Source: JAIQFF01 sp963788505
GTDB lineage: Bacteria > Acidobacteriota > Terriglobia > Terriglobales > Acidobacteriaceae
Length of the DNA: 64,000 bases
Assembly: GCA_963788505.1 (NCBI GenBank)
Contig: CAWBGY010000006.1
Span: forward strand, 186,001-250,000
Direction: 5' to 3'
Position numbers and translations under genes: made by a program. Below, piece by piece: positions 33,195-41,279 of this stretch. The stretch's first letter is position 1; the number at the start of each line of letters is the position of its first letter. Under the pieces are notes generated by a model. The model had not been told where the DNA came from. It made no database searches and was given only the letters and a program-made list of their open reading frames with translations.

Positions 33195-34037
33195 CTAGCG
33201 CAGGGTTTGCAGGTAAGCCATCAGGTTGTGAACATCGTCGTCGGTGTATTTTGGCAGTAACTCGGCGTGAGCTTCGGCGGGTGCGTGGATCGTGTACTTA
33301 ATCGAACTTGCGGGCCAGGACTGATACCATCCCGCCTCGTCGGTCAGCCCGATGGTGAACTCGTCCTGATACGAGAGCTCGCCAGACACGGTCTGGCCGG
33401 ACGGCGTTGTGACGGTGACTGTCGCTTTGGCGAAGCGCGGATAGAGCATTCGCCTTTCAAGCTCCAGCCCGCGGTAACGCCTGGCCACGCCGGCCAGATC
33501 GCCAGTGGGAGAATGGCAGGACGAGCAGGTCCCCGCGCCATTGAAATACTGTTTGCCGGCGTCGACGTTGCCGGTTTGAAGGTCAGCCACCGTTACACCG
33601 CGCCGGCCGCCGGGATGCGAGTCGAACCTCTTCTTCTGGGCATGAAGGAAAGCGGCTAAGTCGGTAATCTCCTGGAGAGAGAACTTGAATGCCGGCATGC
33701 CGGTTGCCGGACGTCCGTTGCGTACGACCGCACCGATCTTATTGCCCCGCACGTCACTGGCGACCAGGTCTGAATCCATCAGGTTCGGTCCGGTTTCGCC
33801 GCCGAAGCCTTCGCGACCGTGACAAAAGGCACAATTCTGACCAAACAGGGATTTGCCGCGCTCCACCACCGCAGGTGGAGCAGACTGCGAGGCAGGTTTG
33901 ATCGTTCTTGTCTGTGCCGCCAGAAACGGTAAGGTGGTCAGCACCGCCCCGGCGATCAGCGCTTTCAATCCAAGCCCGAGAACCGATGAACGTTCCATCG
34001 AACGAAGACAGCCCACGATATCCCCTTTCGCCCGCAT
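33195..34037 (-). CDS. Exported diheme cytochrome c
   Basis: Two heme c sites are present: CAFCH (in QNCAFCHGREGFGG) and CSSCH (in GTCSSCHSPTGDLAG). The N-terminal hydrophobic segment (LGLGLKALIAGAVLTTLPFLA) is a signal peptide or anchor. The first domain resembles a cytochrome c cbb3-type CCP domain with a distal methionine candidate in TGMPAFKFS; the second is followed by a beta-rich tail (ATVTVTTPSGQTVSGEL). Alternative starts are GTG 34016, which has a good AAAGGGG site, and ATG 33998. It is the first gene of a two-gene operon with the PQQ dehydrogenase and probably takes its electrons. Confidence 0.88.
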   Translation of the reverse strand: MRAKGDIVGCLRSMERSSVLGLGLKALIAGAVLTTLPFLAAQTRTIKPASQSAPPAVVERGKSLFGQNCAFCHGREGFGGETGPNLMDSDLVASDVRGNKIGAVVRNGRPATGMPAFKFSLQEITDLAAFLHAQKKRFDSHPGGRRGVTVADLQTGNVDAGKQYFNGAGTCSSCHSPTGDLAGVARRYRGLELERRMLYPRFAKATVTVTTPSGQTVSGELSYQDEFTIGLTDEAGWYQSWPASSIKYTIHAPAEAHAELLPKYTDDDVHNLMAYLQTLR

Positions 34038-34137
34038 GAATGGAAACGGAAGTCTAGTCCACGCGAGAGCAGGACTGCAACGGTTTATGGCTTACGGACT
34101 CCCATTTCCCACCCTTTCGATGTACACTCTGCGGTCT

Positions 34138-35004
34138 ATGGACAAACTATCGCGGCGCACCGTGCTGAAGGGCGCTCTCTCGGGAGCGGCTGTAGCGTCT
34201 GTGTCGTCCCGGGCGTGGTCGCAGCAAGCTGCCCCGGTACAGCGCAAAGGTCGGATCAAACAGTCGGTCTCACGCTGGTGCTATAAAGACATCCCGCTCG
34301 ACCAGCTCTGCGCCTACGCCGCACAGATCGGATGTAAGGGCATTGACCTGCTCAAGCCGGAAGAATACGAAGTGCCGCGGAAGTATGGCCTGGTGTGCAG
34401 CATGGCTTACGCCGGCGGCGGTGACATTCCCAATGCCCTGAACCGGATCGAGAACCACGCCAGTATCGAGGAAGGGTTTCGCAAGTACATTCCGCTGGCA
34501 GCCAAAGCCGGCGTGCCGAACGTGATCACCTTTTCCGGCAACCGCGCCGGCATGTCAGACGAAGAGGGCGCCAAGAACACGATCATCGGACTCAACCGGG
34601 TGAAGAAGATTGCCGAGGACAACGGCGTCGTCATCTGCATGGAACTGCTCAACAGCAAGGTGAATCACAAAGACTATATGTGCGATCACACCGCCTGGGG
34701 AGTGCAGGTGGTGCAGGCGGTGAACTCGCCCCACGTCAAGCTGCTTTACGACATTTACCACATGCAAATTATGGAGGGAGACCTGATCTCGACCATCCAG
34801 CAGAATATCCAGTGGCTGGCACACTTCCACACCGGCGGCGTCCCCGGCCGGCATGAACTCGACAACACTCAGGAAGTGCAATGGGATGGGGTGATGCGCG
34901 GCATCGTAGCCACCAATTTCAAGGGTTATGTGGCACATGAGTTTGTGCCCACGCGAGATCCCCTGACCTCGCTGCGCGAGGCGGTGGATTTGTGCGATGT
35001 CTGA
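34138..35004 (+). CDS. Tat-exported sugar isomerase/epimerase-like TIM-barrel protein
   Basis: The 288-residue protein starts with a Tat motif SRRTVLKGALSGAAVA and a signal-like segment, followed by the xylose-isomerase-like TIM barrel (AP endonuclease 2 type). Landmarks resemble hydroxypyruvate isomerase: GCKGIDLLKPEEYE, VICMELLNSKVNHKDYMCDHT with the catalytic glutamate, VKLLYDIYHMQIMEGD and HFHTGGVPGRHELD. A divalent metal would sit at these Glu/Asp/His residues. The ATG at 34138 is chosen because the upstream frame lacks features. Exported relatives are common in Acidobacteria, and the periplasmic substrate is unknown. Divergent from the cytochrome/PQQ operon. Confidence 0.88.
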   Translation: MDKLSRRTVLKGALSGAAVASVSSRAWSQQAAPVQRKGRIKQSVSRWCYKDIPLDQLCAYAAQIGCKGIDLLKPEEYEVPRKYGLVCSMAYAGGGDIPNALNRIENHASIEEGFRKYIPLAAKAGVPNVITFSGNRAGMSDEEGAKNTIIGLNRVKKIAEDNGVVICMELLNSKVNHKDYMCDHTAWGVQVVQAVNSPHVKLLYDIYHMQIMEGDLISTIQQNIQWLAHFHTGGVPGRHELDNTQEVQWDGVMRGIVATNFKGYVAHEFVPTRDPLTSLREAVDLCDV

Positions 35005-35063
35005 CCTTCGGCATCACGAACGGAAGCGACCCTGATTGAGCGCTTGGGGGATTCTCTGAGGCC

Positions 35064-35855
35064 TTAGAAGTCCTTCGAAAAGCCTATCTGGAAGCCATAG
35101 TGGGGGCTGCCGATGGCTTGGCCCGCGATCCCGCCAAAGTCAACGGTGAGTCCCTTGCGGACCTCATAGTTTCCCCCGATCTGCTCCTGCAATTCGCCTC
35201 GGCCCAGGGCAAAATTCGCCGTGTAGCCGCCATAAACCTCCATACCCAGATCGAGTTTCTTTGTAAGCTGATGAGTGAGGGAAGAACCACCAGTGAAGAT
35301 TGTGCCACGCGTCTTGATGCCCACTGCCCCAGTCAGAGTGTTACCGGCGAAGGTGGCGCCGGCGTTCACCCGCAACGTGTTCTTGGGTGAAAGAGTCTTC
35401 TGAAGAATGCCGTTCAAGTAGTAGTCGATGAGGCCTGAACCGAGCTGAAGTCGTGGATTTCCCGTGGGTGGTTCAATATTCAGACTGGCGGTGACAGCCG
35501 GCCATTTTGATGCTTCGGTTTCTTTGCGAAAGTTGTACTTGATCGAAAAGTCGGTGTCGCCCAACCCGAATGGGTTCCCCAGCCGGGAGCTCGTGGCATT
35601 GAAGATTACGAGCAGCGGGAAGTCCATGCCAACCTCGCAATTACTGAACAGGCCGTAGCTGAACTTGACGGTGTGGGTCTGCTGGCGCAGATTGGGAAAG
35701 GACTGGTCGGGCAGAACGTCATATTCAAGGTTAGACTCAAGGTGGAAGTGGTGGCGCTCAGCCACGTCGGCGTCATCGGTAAGAAAGGGTTGCTCAGCGG
35801 GTGCGTGGGCAACACACGCGAGTGCGACCAAGACAACCGCGAGAGCTCGATGCAC
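35064..35855 (-). CDS. Outer-membrane beta-barrel, phenol MetA-like (putative transporter)
   Basis: The signal peptide (MHRALAVVLVALACVAHAPA) is followed by a 240-residue beta-rich domain with alternating aromatic strands (HFHLESNLEYDVL; VKFSYGLFSNCEVGMDFPL; FSIKYNFRKE; YEVRKGLTVDFGGIAG) ending in F, as in outer-membrane barrels. The pattern fits the MetA-pathway (DUF3187/phenol_MetA_deg) group, of unproven function, often annotated as 'transporter'. Uptake of an organic compound is possible but unproven. It lies near no catabolic genes. Confidence 0.75.
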   Translation of the reverse strand: MHRALAVVLVALACVAHAPAEQPFLTDDADVAERHHFHLESNLEYDVLPDQSFPNLRQQTHTVKFSYGLFSNCEVGMDFPLLVIFNATSSRLGNPFGLGDTDFSIKYNFRKETEASKWPAVTASLNIEPPTGNPRLQLGSGLIDYYLNGILQKTLSPKNTLRVNAGATFAGNTLTGAVGIKTRGTIFTGGSSLTHQLTKKLDLGMEVYGGYTANFALGRGELQEQIGGNYEVRKGLTVDFGGIAGQAIGSPHYGFQIGFSKDF

Positions 35856-36045
35856 CTGACATTTCCTTCGAACTTGGCGGGCGGGGCTGCCCTTCCAGGA
35901 TTTGTTTTATGAGGCTGCCTCAGTGTGGCATTTTTTGCAAGGGCGGATAGGGCGTGTTGCCCGGACAAGACAATCCATGGGGGGCCAACGTCCTGATACC
36001 TGCGTAACCTGCTCCGTCGGCCAAAACCGCATCAAAATACCAGCT

Positions 36046-36606
36046 ATGCGATTCAGTACAAAAAGGCTAGGCGCGCTGACTCTGTGCGGATTTGCACTCA
36101 GCGCGTCGTCTGCGCAGCCACAGGTCCAGGCCGCCCAGAGCTCGGACACGACTACCCACGTCCGTCGCGAGCATCCCAGCCGGCGCCCGGCCCCAGTTGT
36201 CCTGAACCCGGACGATGGGCTATCAGTGCTTGCCGCCGCGCTTGATGAACGGGTCAAGGCGGCCAGGCAGCCTGATTGTTCACACCTGGTGCACGCCATC
36301 TATCTCCAGGCCGGGTTTCCTTATCCCTACGCGAGTTCGTCCGATCTCTACGATGGAACTGATGACTTCGAGCGCGTAACGCGTCCGCAACCCGGGGACC
36401 TGGTGATCTGGCCCGGGCACGTGGGCATCGTGGTCAATCCGGCGCAGCGCGTCTTCTTCAGCCGGCTGCGTCACGGGCCCGGCGTCGATGACTATGACGC
36501 CCAGTATTGGAAGCAGCGTGGACCGGTCAGGTTCTACCGCTACATAAAGCGGACCCCAGCCCGCGTGGCGACGACGCGCATGGTCACGAGTCAGCGACAC
36601 AAATAG
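36046..36606 (+). CDS. Exported NlpC/P60-type cell-wall peptidase-like protein
   Basis: ATG 36046 begins a signal peptide (FSTKRLGALTLCGFALSASSAQPQVQAAQ). The C-terminal 110 residues contain the NlpC/P60-CHAP arrangement: the catalytic cysteine in PDCSHLVHAIYLQAG and the histidine in PGHVGIVVNP preceded by PQPGDLVIWP. Such enzymes cut peptide bonds in peptidoglycan. The third catalytic residue is not clear and the enzyme half is short (usually about 120 residues). The linker PSRRPAPVVLNPDDG may be unstructured. The start is preferred over the upstream frame because it gives a signal peptide. Confidence 0.82.
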   Translation: MRFSTKRLGALTLCGFALSASSAQPQVQAAQSSDTTTHVRREHPSRRPAPVVLNPDDGLSVLAAALDERVKAARQPDCSHLVHAIYLQAGFPYPYASSSDLYDGTDDFERVTRPQPGDLVIWPGHVGIVVNPAQRVFFSRLRHGPGVDDYDAQYWKQRGPVRFYRYIKRTPARVATTRMVTSQRHK

Positions 36607-36693
36607 ATCGCGCCTGAAATCATGGATGGCGCGTGGACCCGACATACGATCCGACCCGAATGCTCCCACCTTGTGAGATAATTTTCTTTCCCT

Positions 36694-36733
36694 GATTGCG
36701 AGAAATGATTGCGGGAAATGGATCGCGAGGAAT
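36694..36733. repeat. Three tandem 13-bp units before yggX
   Basis: gattgcgagaaat (36694-36706), gattgcgggaaat (36707-36719) and ggatcgcgaggaat (36720-36733) follow one another and end 3 bp before the yggX start, covering its ribosome-binding site. It could be a binding site for a regulator that blocks translation or transcription. Confidence 0.6.
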
Positions 36734-36736
36734 TTC

Positions 36737-37015
36737 ATGGCTGAGCACAAGGTTTTCTGCGTCAAGCTGAAAAAGGAGCTTCCCGGTCTGGATGAGCCGC
36801 CCTTCGACAGCCCACTGGGTCAGAAAGTCTATGACAACGTCTCCCTCGAAGCCTGGAAGGGGTGGACCGAATTCTGCAAGATGTTGCTGAACGAATATCG
36901 CCTGAACCCCGCCCGCCGCGAAGACCAGGAAGCCATCGTCAAGCAGATGGAACAATACTTTTTCGGCGAAGGAGCGGCCCCACCCAAAGAGTACGTGCCC
37001 CCCGCCCCGAAGTAA
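36737..37015 (+). CDS. yggX: Fe(2+)-trafficking protein, YggX-like
   Basis: The 92-residue protein matches the YggX family of oxidative-damage protection proteins: KVFCVKLKKELPGLDEPPF, GQKVYDNVSLEAWKGWTEFCKMLLNEYRLN and VKQMEQYFFGEG. YggX keeps iron available for iron-sulfur proteins and limits Fenton damage. C8 (VFC) is the conserved cysteine of the family. The C-terminal AAPPKEYVPPAPK tail is extra. The gene stands alone, and its leader has three tandem 13-bp repeats; the iron-related superoxide dismutase is elsewhere in the window (55679). Confidence 0.92.
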   Translation: MAEHKVFCVKLKKELPGLDEPPFDSPLGQKVYDNVSLEAWKGWTEFCKMLLNEYRLNPARREDQEAIVKQMEQYFFGEGAAPPKEYVPPAPK

Positions 37016-37040
37016 GTTTCGCGATAGTCCGCCCGGAATT

Positions 37041-37160
37041 CACGTAGGGGCAGATGTCCTCATCTGCCCGGTCGAGCAAAGCTCGCGCTATTTTCGTGGC
37101 CTGAAAGAATGTGTCGGAGCTACGCTCGACCGGGCAGATGAGGACATCTGCCCCTACGTG
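37041..37160. repeat. Hairpin-spacer-hairpin repeat, GGGCAGATG family
   Basis: Two perfect 37-bp inverted arms (37041-37077 and 37124-37160) surround a 46-bp spacer. Each arm contains its own hairpin, gggcagatg-tcct-catctgccc (left) and gggcagatg-agga-catctgccc (right), and the element is bounded by cacgtagg/cctacgtg. It lies in the gap between yggX and the phosphoesterase gene. Total self-complementarity is very high; no open frame runs through it in the direction of the neighbours. Confidence 0.9.
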
Positions 37161-37242
37161 GTTCCTGGCGGGTACCCTCAACTGCCCTATTTTGTGTGCA
37201 ATTTTCATCACCCTGTAACATGACTTTGCTAGAACTGGGGTG

Positions 37243-38037
37243 ATGAGTTCCGCCGTTTACGACACGCTCATCCTCTCCGACCTGCACCTGGGTTCGGAGA
37301 TCAGCCGCGCGGAGCAGGCGACGCGGATGTTGCGGGAGAACCGCTTCCGCCGCCTGATCCTGCTGGGCGACATTTTTTCCGACCTCAACTTTGGCCGCCT
37401 GACCAAGCCCCACTGGAAGTTCCTCGGTTACATCCGCAAGCTCTCCAATCCCAAGCGCGGCATTGAGGTGGTCTGGGTGGAGGGGAACCACGATCGCGGG
37501 CTAAGTAACGTCATGTCGCACCTGGTGGGCGTGAAAGTCTACGAGCAATACGAGTGGGAATTCGAGGGCCACCGCCACCTCGCCATCCATGGCCACCAGT
37601 TTGACCGCTTCGCCGTCAACAATCTGCTGCTCAGCGCCGCGGGAACGTTTGTGCATCTGCAACTCCAGAAACTGGACTTCAAGGGCAAGGCTTTCTCGCG
37701 CTTTCTGGATCGCTTGAACGCCCGCTGGTTGCGGCTTTCCTCGAAGGTGTGCGCGGGAGCAATCGAGCATGCCCGGCAGTACGAGGCTGACCGGGTGTTC
37801 TGCGGCCATACGCACCAGGCGCAGACTTGCGAACGCGAGGGCGTGGCCTACTACAATTCCGGCAACTGGACGGACTTTCCGCCGACCTACCTGACGATTG
37901 ACTCCAGCGGAGTCCGTATCCACGAATACCGCGAGGAAGATCGAGACCGGAAGTCTGCCCCGACTCATTCCAACCTGGCTGAAACCGCCGATGAGTCAGG
38001 ATTTCTTGAAGAGGCTGAATACGAAAGTGTGGGCTGA
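37243..38037 (+). CDS. Metallophosphoesterase, LpxH-like (UDP-2,3-diacylglucosamine hydrolase family)
   Basis: The calcineurin-like phosphoesterase motifs are all present: ILSDLHLGS, ILLGDIFSD, VEGNHDRG, AIHGHQFD and FCGHTHQAQT. They coordinate two metal ions and cut a phosphomonoester or pyrophosphate bond. The best fit is LpxH/LpxI-type activity in lipid A synthesis, supported by lpxC in the same window, but a diverged UDP-sugar pyrophosphatase cannot be excluded. ATG 37243 is used in preference to GTG 37240. The C-terminal 30 residues are acidic (EEAEYESVG). Confidence 0.85.
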   Translation: MSSAVYDTLILSDLHLGSEISRAEQATRMLRENRFRRLILLGDIFSDLNFGRLTKPHWKFLGYIRKLSNPKRGIEVVWVEGNHDRGLSNVMSHLVGVKVYEQYEWEFEGHRHLAIHGHQFDRFAVNNLLLSAAGTFVHLQLQKLDFKGKAFSRFLDRLNARWLRLSSKVCAGAIEHARQYEADRVFCGHTHQAQTCEREGVAYYNSGNWTDFPPTYLTIDSSGVRIHEYREEDRDRKSAPTHSNLAETADESGFLEEAEYESVG

Positions 38038-38069
38038 CGCCGTTCGGTCCGCCTGCCCTGCCCGGCCTT

Positions 38070-38621
38070 TCAAAAATGCAAAACAATACCGGTGGACAAG
38101 CGGAAATTATTCTGGGTATTGCTGAAGAAGCGGGTTTGCAGCATGTCGGCCTGCACTCGCCAGCCAATGCCATGGACCAGGCGATAGTCGATGCCTCCAC
38201 CCAAGGCGCTGGCAAACGAAGTGTCAGCGTCGGAAAAGCCGGTCGCGCTTTCGTGTATGTGTGAGGCCCCGAATAGGGCGTGGGCAAAGGGAGTAAATTT
38301 CCCCACGCCGACGGACACACGCGGGCCGAGGACCACGGTGTTCACGCTGGTATCGGCCCTGATGCTCGGGGCCACAGGAATATTCTGTGAGCCATAGAGA
38401 CTGCTGAAATCAGCCACGAATCCAACCCAGGGAAGGATTTTGCCTTCGAGGGAACCGTTCCATCCGTTCAGATTGGTGCGGCCGTTCGAGGAAAGGTCGG
38501 CGCTGCCGTAGGAATAACCAAAGAAGACGTTGCCCCGGGTAGGGATTTGGGCCAGGGCCGCGATCGGCAGGAGCAGGAGAATGAAGGCGATCACACCAAG
38601 TTTGTACACAACTGTTCGCAT
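38070..38621 (-). CDS. Exported outer-membrane beta-barrel-like protein
   Basis: A signal peptide (KLGVIAFILLLLPIAALAQ) precedes about 160 residues with eight amphipathic beta strands (NVFFGYSYGSADL; VGFVADFSSLYG; VNTVVLGPRVSVGVG; FTPFAHALFGASHIH; GIDYRLVHGIGWRVQADML) and the closing F of outer-membrane proteins (STGIVLHF). This fits the small OmpA-type/OmpW-like barrel that Acidobacteria encode in many copies. A role in adhesion or transport cannot be assigned. It converges with the phosphoesterase gene. Confidence 0.78.
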   Translation of the reverse strand: MRTVVYKLGVIAFILLLLPIAALAQIPTRGNVFFGYSYGSADLSSNGRTNLNGWNGSLEGKILPWVGFVADFSSLYGSQNIPVAPSIRADTSVNTVVLGPRVSVGVGKFTPFAHALFGASHIHESATGFSDADTSFASALGGGIDYRLVHGIGWRVQADMLQTRFFSNTQNNFRLSTGIVLHF

Positions 38622-38657
38622 GGCTGATTAGATGAGCGCCCTGGGAGCGTGGTTGTG

Positions 38658-38731
38658 TGTGGGCGCGAGCGTCCTCGCTCGTGCGGCGGCGTCCGGGATG
38701 CTGCCGCACGAGCGGGACGCTCGCGCCTACA
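38658..38731. repeat. Hairpin-spacer-hairpin repeat, GCGAGCG family, copy 4
   Basis: The left arm tgtgggcgcgagcgtcc (38658 on) and right arm ggacgctcgcgcctaca (to 38731) are inverted with one mismatch; inner halves (cgctcgtgcggc and gccgcacgagcg) extend this symmetry, leaving a spacer of about 16 bp. It lies directly behind the lysR stop codon (38740). Confidence 0.85.
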
Positions 38732-38739
38732 TTGAAGGA

Positions 38740-39657
38740 TTAGTGTTCGCGCTGAAAACGGTATGGGCCGCGGTGTTCAAGCGCGAACGCCTCCGCTACT
38801 TTCAGGAACGCCCGGGCTGCATGGGACAGGGTGGCGGCTTCGCGATAGACCAGCCGCAGTTTCCGGTGCAGACGTAACTCGCGTACCGGAATACGCACCA
38901 GTTCGCCGCGGGTCAGTTCGTTCTCCACGCTGATTGCGGGCAGCAGAGCGACTCCGTTGCCCATGGCCACGAAGCGTTTGATAGCCTGCAGGGTGGGCAG
39001 TTCGATGTCCATGTGCAGGGGTGTCTTATGGCGTTTGAATGCCTGGATCACTTTGTCGCGGTAAGGTGAGGAGACGATGTGCGCGACGAACGACTCCGCC
39101 CCCAACTGCCGGATACTGACCTGGGATTCCCGGGCCAGCGGGTGAGTGGGAGGCACCACGAAAATCAATTCATCCAGGTAGGCGACAATGGAGTGCAGTT
39201 GCGGCTCCTGCGGATCATAGGTGAGGACTCCCAGTTCCGAGTTGTGGCGCAACACGTCCCCGGGGATGTGGCTGCCCAGCGAGCGCTGCACCGCAATGCG
39301 GACCATGGGATGCAGCCGCCGGAACTGGGCCAGCACCGGCAGCAGGTAAAGCGCGGTGAATTCGTTGGCGGCGATGCTTAACTTGCCACGATGCAACTGG
39401 CGCAGTTCGGCGAGCGCGCCGCTGGCATCGTCGCGGAGGTTGAGCAGTCGCTCGGCATACTCCTGCAGGACGCGCCCGGCATCGGTCAGCCGGCCGTCGC
39501 GCGAAGAGCGGTCGAACAAGAGCTCACCCAGGTCCTCTTCCAGCTTGTGAATCGACTGGCTGACCGCCGATTGGGTGCGATGCAGCTTTTCCGCTGCCCG
39601 GGAAAACTTGCCTTCCCGCGCCACCGCGAGGAACACTTCCAGCTGCGCCAGGTCCAT
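38740..39657 (-). CDS. LysR-family transcriptional regulator, divergent from leuA
   Basis: The 305-residue protein has the N-terminal helix-turn-helix (EVFLAVAREGKFSRAAEKLHRTQSAVSQSIHKLEEDLGELLFDRSS) and the substrate-binding domain (LSIAANEFTALYLLPVLAQF; PTLQAIKRFVAMGNGVALLPA). The inducer-binding site is in the second domain. Its start is 145 bp from that of leuA, on the opposite strand, and the intergenic region is AT-rich and contains LysR-type half-sites, so it probably controls leucine synthesis (as LeuO or IlvY do elsewhere), possibly by sensing an intermediate. That control is inferred from position only. Confidence 0.93.
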   Translation of the reverse strand: MDLAQLEVFLAVAREGKFSRAAEKLHRTQSAVSQSIHKLEEDLGELLFDRSSRDGRLTDAGRVLQEYAERLLNLRDDASGALAELRQLHRGKLSIAANEFTALYLLPVLAQFRRLHPMVRIAVQRSLGSHIPGDVLRHNSELGVLTYDPQEPQLHSIVAYLDELIFVVPPTHPLARESQVSIRQLGAESFVAHIVSSPYRDKVIQAFKRHKTPLHMDIELPTLQAIKRFVAMGNGVALLPAISVENELTRGELVRIPVRELRLHRKLRLVYREAATLSHAARAFLKVAEAFALEHRGPYRFQREH

Positions 39658-39703
39658 GATGACTAACCTTAACTAAACTTACATTTCAATCAGTATAGCT
39701 TAT

Positions 39704-39720
39704 TTAGTCATTTTATCTAA
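39704..39720. promoter_or_regulatory. Candidate LysR binding site between lysR and leuA
   Basis: TTAG-N9-CTAA (39704-39720) fits the LysR T-N11-A type dyad. It lies in an 85-bp AT-rich stretch (39670-39755) that contrasts with the about 60% GC around it, 47 bp from the lysR start and 83 bp from the leuA start. Confidence 0.45.
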
Positions 39721-39802
39721 TACTAACGTAATAATTATAAGATTTGCTTAGAACTGACGTCCGGGTAGCATGAAGCCCGTACCTGCAGGAGGGTCCCTGG
39801 AC

Positions 39803-41023
39803 ATGGAACGAGCACGAATCACAGTATTCGACACTACCCTTCGCGACGGCGAGCAGTCTCCGGGATGCAGCATGAACGTGCAGGAAAAGCTGCGACTGGC
39901 GCACCAGCTTGACCGCCTGGGCGTTGACGTCATCGAAGCCGGCTTCCCCATCGCTTCCGAAGGCGACTTTGCCGCGGTGCAGGCGATTGCGGCGACCATC
40001 CGGCGGCCCATCATCGCCGGTCTGGCCCGCGCCTGCGCGCCCGACATCGAACGTGCCTGGCAGGCGCTTAAGGGAGCCGCCCGGCCCCGCATTCATGTCT
40101 TCCTGGCCACTTCCGACATTCACCTGCAGTACAAGCTCAAGATTTCACAGCAGCAGTGCCTGGAACAGGCGCGCGATTCGGTGCGCCTGGCCAAATCGTT
40201 GTGCGCGGACGTGGAATTCTCTCCCGAGGACGCCACCCGCACCGATCACGAATTCCTGTATCAGGTCCTGAATGCCGTGGTCGAAGCCGGGGCCACGACC
40301 CTCAATATTCCGGACACCGTCGGCTACAGCATGCCGGCGGAGTTCGGCGACCTCATTCAGAGCATTCGACAGCGCGTGCGCGGCATCGAGAATGTGACCA
40401 TCTCGGCGCACTGTCACAACGATCTGGGCTTGGCGGTCGCGAATTCGTTGGCCGCGCTGGCGGCCGGCGCGCGCCAGGTGGAATGCACGATCAACGGCAT
40501 CGGAGAGCGCGCGGGCAATGCTTCACTGGAAGAAATTGTGATGGCCATGCGGGTCCGGCCGGACCGGTATCTATTCGAGACTGGCGTCGCCAGCGAGCAG
40601 CTTTTCCCGGCCAGCCAGTTGCTGAGCGAGATGACGGGCGTGCCGGTGCAGCCCAACAAGGCCGTGATCGGACGCAATGCCTTCGCGCACGAAGCCGGCA
40701 TCCATCAGGACGGCATGCTGAAGAACCCGCTGACCTACGAGATCATGACCCCGCAATCGGTGGGCGTGCCCGATTCCAGGCTGGTGCTGGGCAAGCACTC
40801 CGGGCGTCATGCCCTGGGACTACGCTGCGAGCAGCTGGGATTCCAGTTCGATCGTCGCGAACTGGATGAAATCTATCGCCGGTTCGTGGTGCTGGCGGAC
40901 AAGATCAAGCATGTGGAAGAACATCATCTGCTGGAATTGATTCAGCAGACACGCGGGACGATGGCGTATCCGGCGGGAGGAGCAGGTCCGGCCGAACCAG
41001 TTGTGAACCAGTTGTCATCCTGA
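39803..41023 (+). CDS. leuA: 2-isopropylmalate synthase, lacking the C-terminal regulatory domain
   Basis: This condenses acetyl-CoA with 2-oxoisovalerate, the first step of leucine synthesis. ATG 39803 is chosen for its AGGAGG site. The catalytic TIM barrel is complete: DTTLRDGEQSPGCSM at the start, the metal site in AHCHNDLGLAVANSLAAL, INGIGERAGNASLEEIVMAM and the linker NAFAHEAGIHQDGMLKN; then GKHSGRHAL and a short helical end (VVLADKIKHVEEHHLLELI). Typical enzymes of about 510 residues continue with a leucine-binding domain of over 100 residues, which is absent. The last codons and stop (TGA 41021) lie in a TGTCATCCTGA repeat, so the domain may have been lost by repeat insertion. leuB follows 256 bp later. 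Confidence 0.88.
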   Translation: MERARITVFDTTLRDGEQSPGCSMNVQEKLRLAHQLDRLGVDVIEAGFPIASEGDFAAVQAIAATIRRPIIAGLARACAPDIERAWQALKGAARPRIHVFLATSDIHLQYKLKISQQQCLEQARDSVRLAKSLCADVEFSPEDATRTDHEFLYQVLNAVVEAGATTLNIPDTVGYSMPAEFGDLIQSIRQRVRGIENVTISAHCHNDLGLAVANSLAALAAGARQVECTINGIGERAGNASLEEIVMAMRVRPDRYLFETGVASEQLFPASQLLSEMTGVPVQPNKAVIGRNAFAHEAGIHQDGMLKNPLTYEIMTPQSVGVPDSRLVLGKHSGRHALGLRCEQLGFQFDRRELDEIYRRFVVLADKIKHVEEHHLLELIQQTRGTMAYPAGGAGPAEPVVNQLSS

Positions 41024-41238
41024 GCCTGTCATCCTAAACCGTGTCATCCTGAGCGGAGCTGGCCCATTCGCATGCGAATGGGCTGGCGGAGTCGAAGGAC
41101 CCCTGGCAGCTTATCGTTGCCGTGAAATATTTGGCGCTACTCTTCTGATTTCGGCCACACCGCGGTAAAGCTTATAGGGGTCCTTCGACTGCGTAGAAGC
41201 TTCGCTACGCGAAGCTCCTCCTCCGCTCAGGATGACAG
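41013..41238. repeat. TGTCATCCTGAG / GGGTCCTTCGA inverted repeat cluster in the leuA-leuB gap
   Basis: Three copies of tgtcatcct(ga/aa) start at 41013, 41027 and 41042. The third leads to a perfect 22-bp palindrome at 41062-41083 and then gtcgaaggacccct. At 41176-41238 the cluster is repeated in reverse: ggggtccttcgac, an 8-bp hairpin (agcttcgc-tac-gcgaagct) and ctcaggatgaca. The middle (41105-41175) shows nothing else. The same family occurs at 51396-51461 with a different hairpin core. The first copy provides the leuA stop codon. Confidence 0.75.
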
Positions 41239-41279
41239 GGCGTTTTTTCTGTGGCGGGTTCCGCATACAATAACAACCC

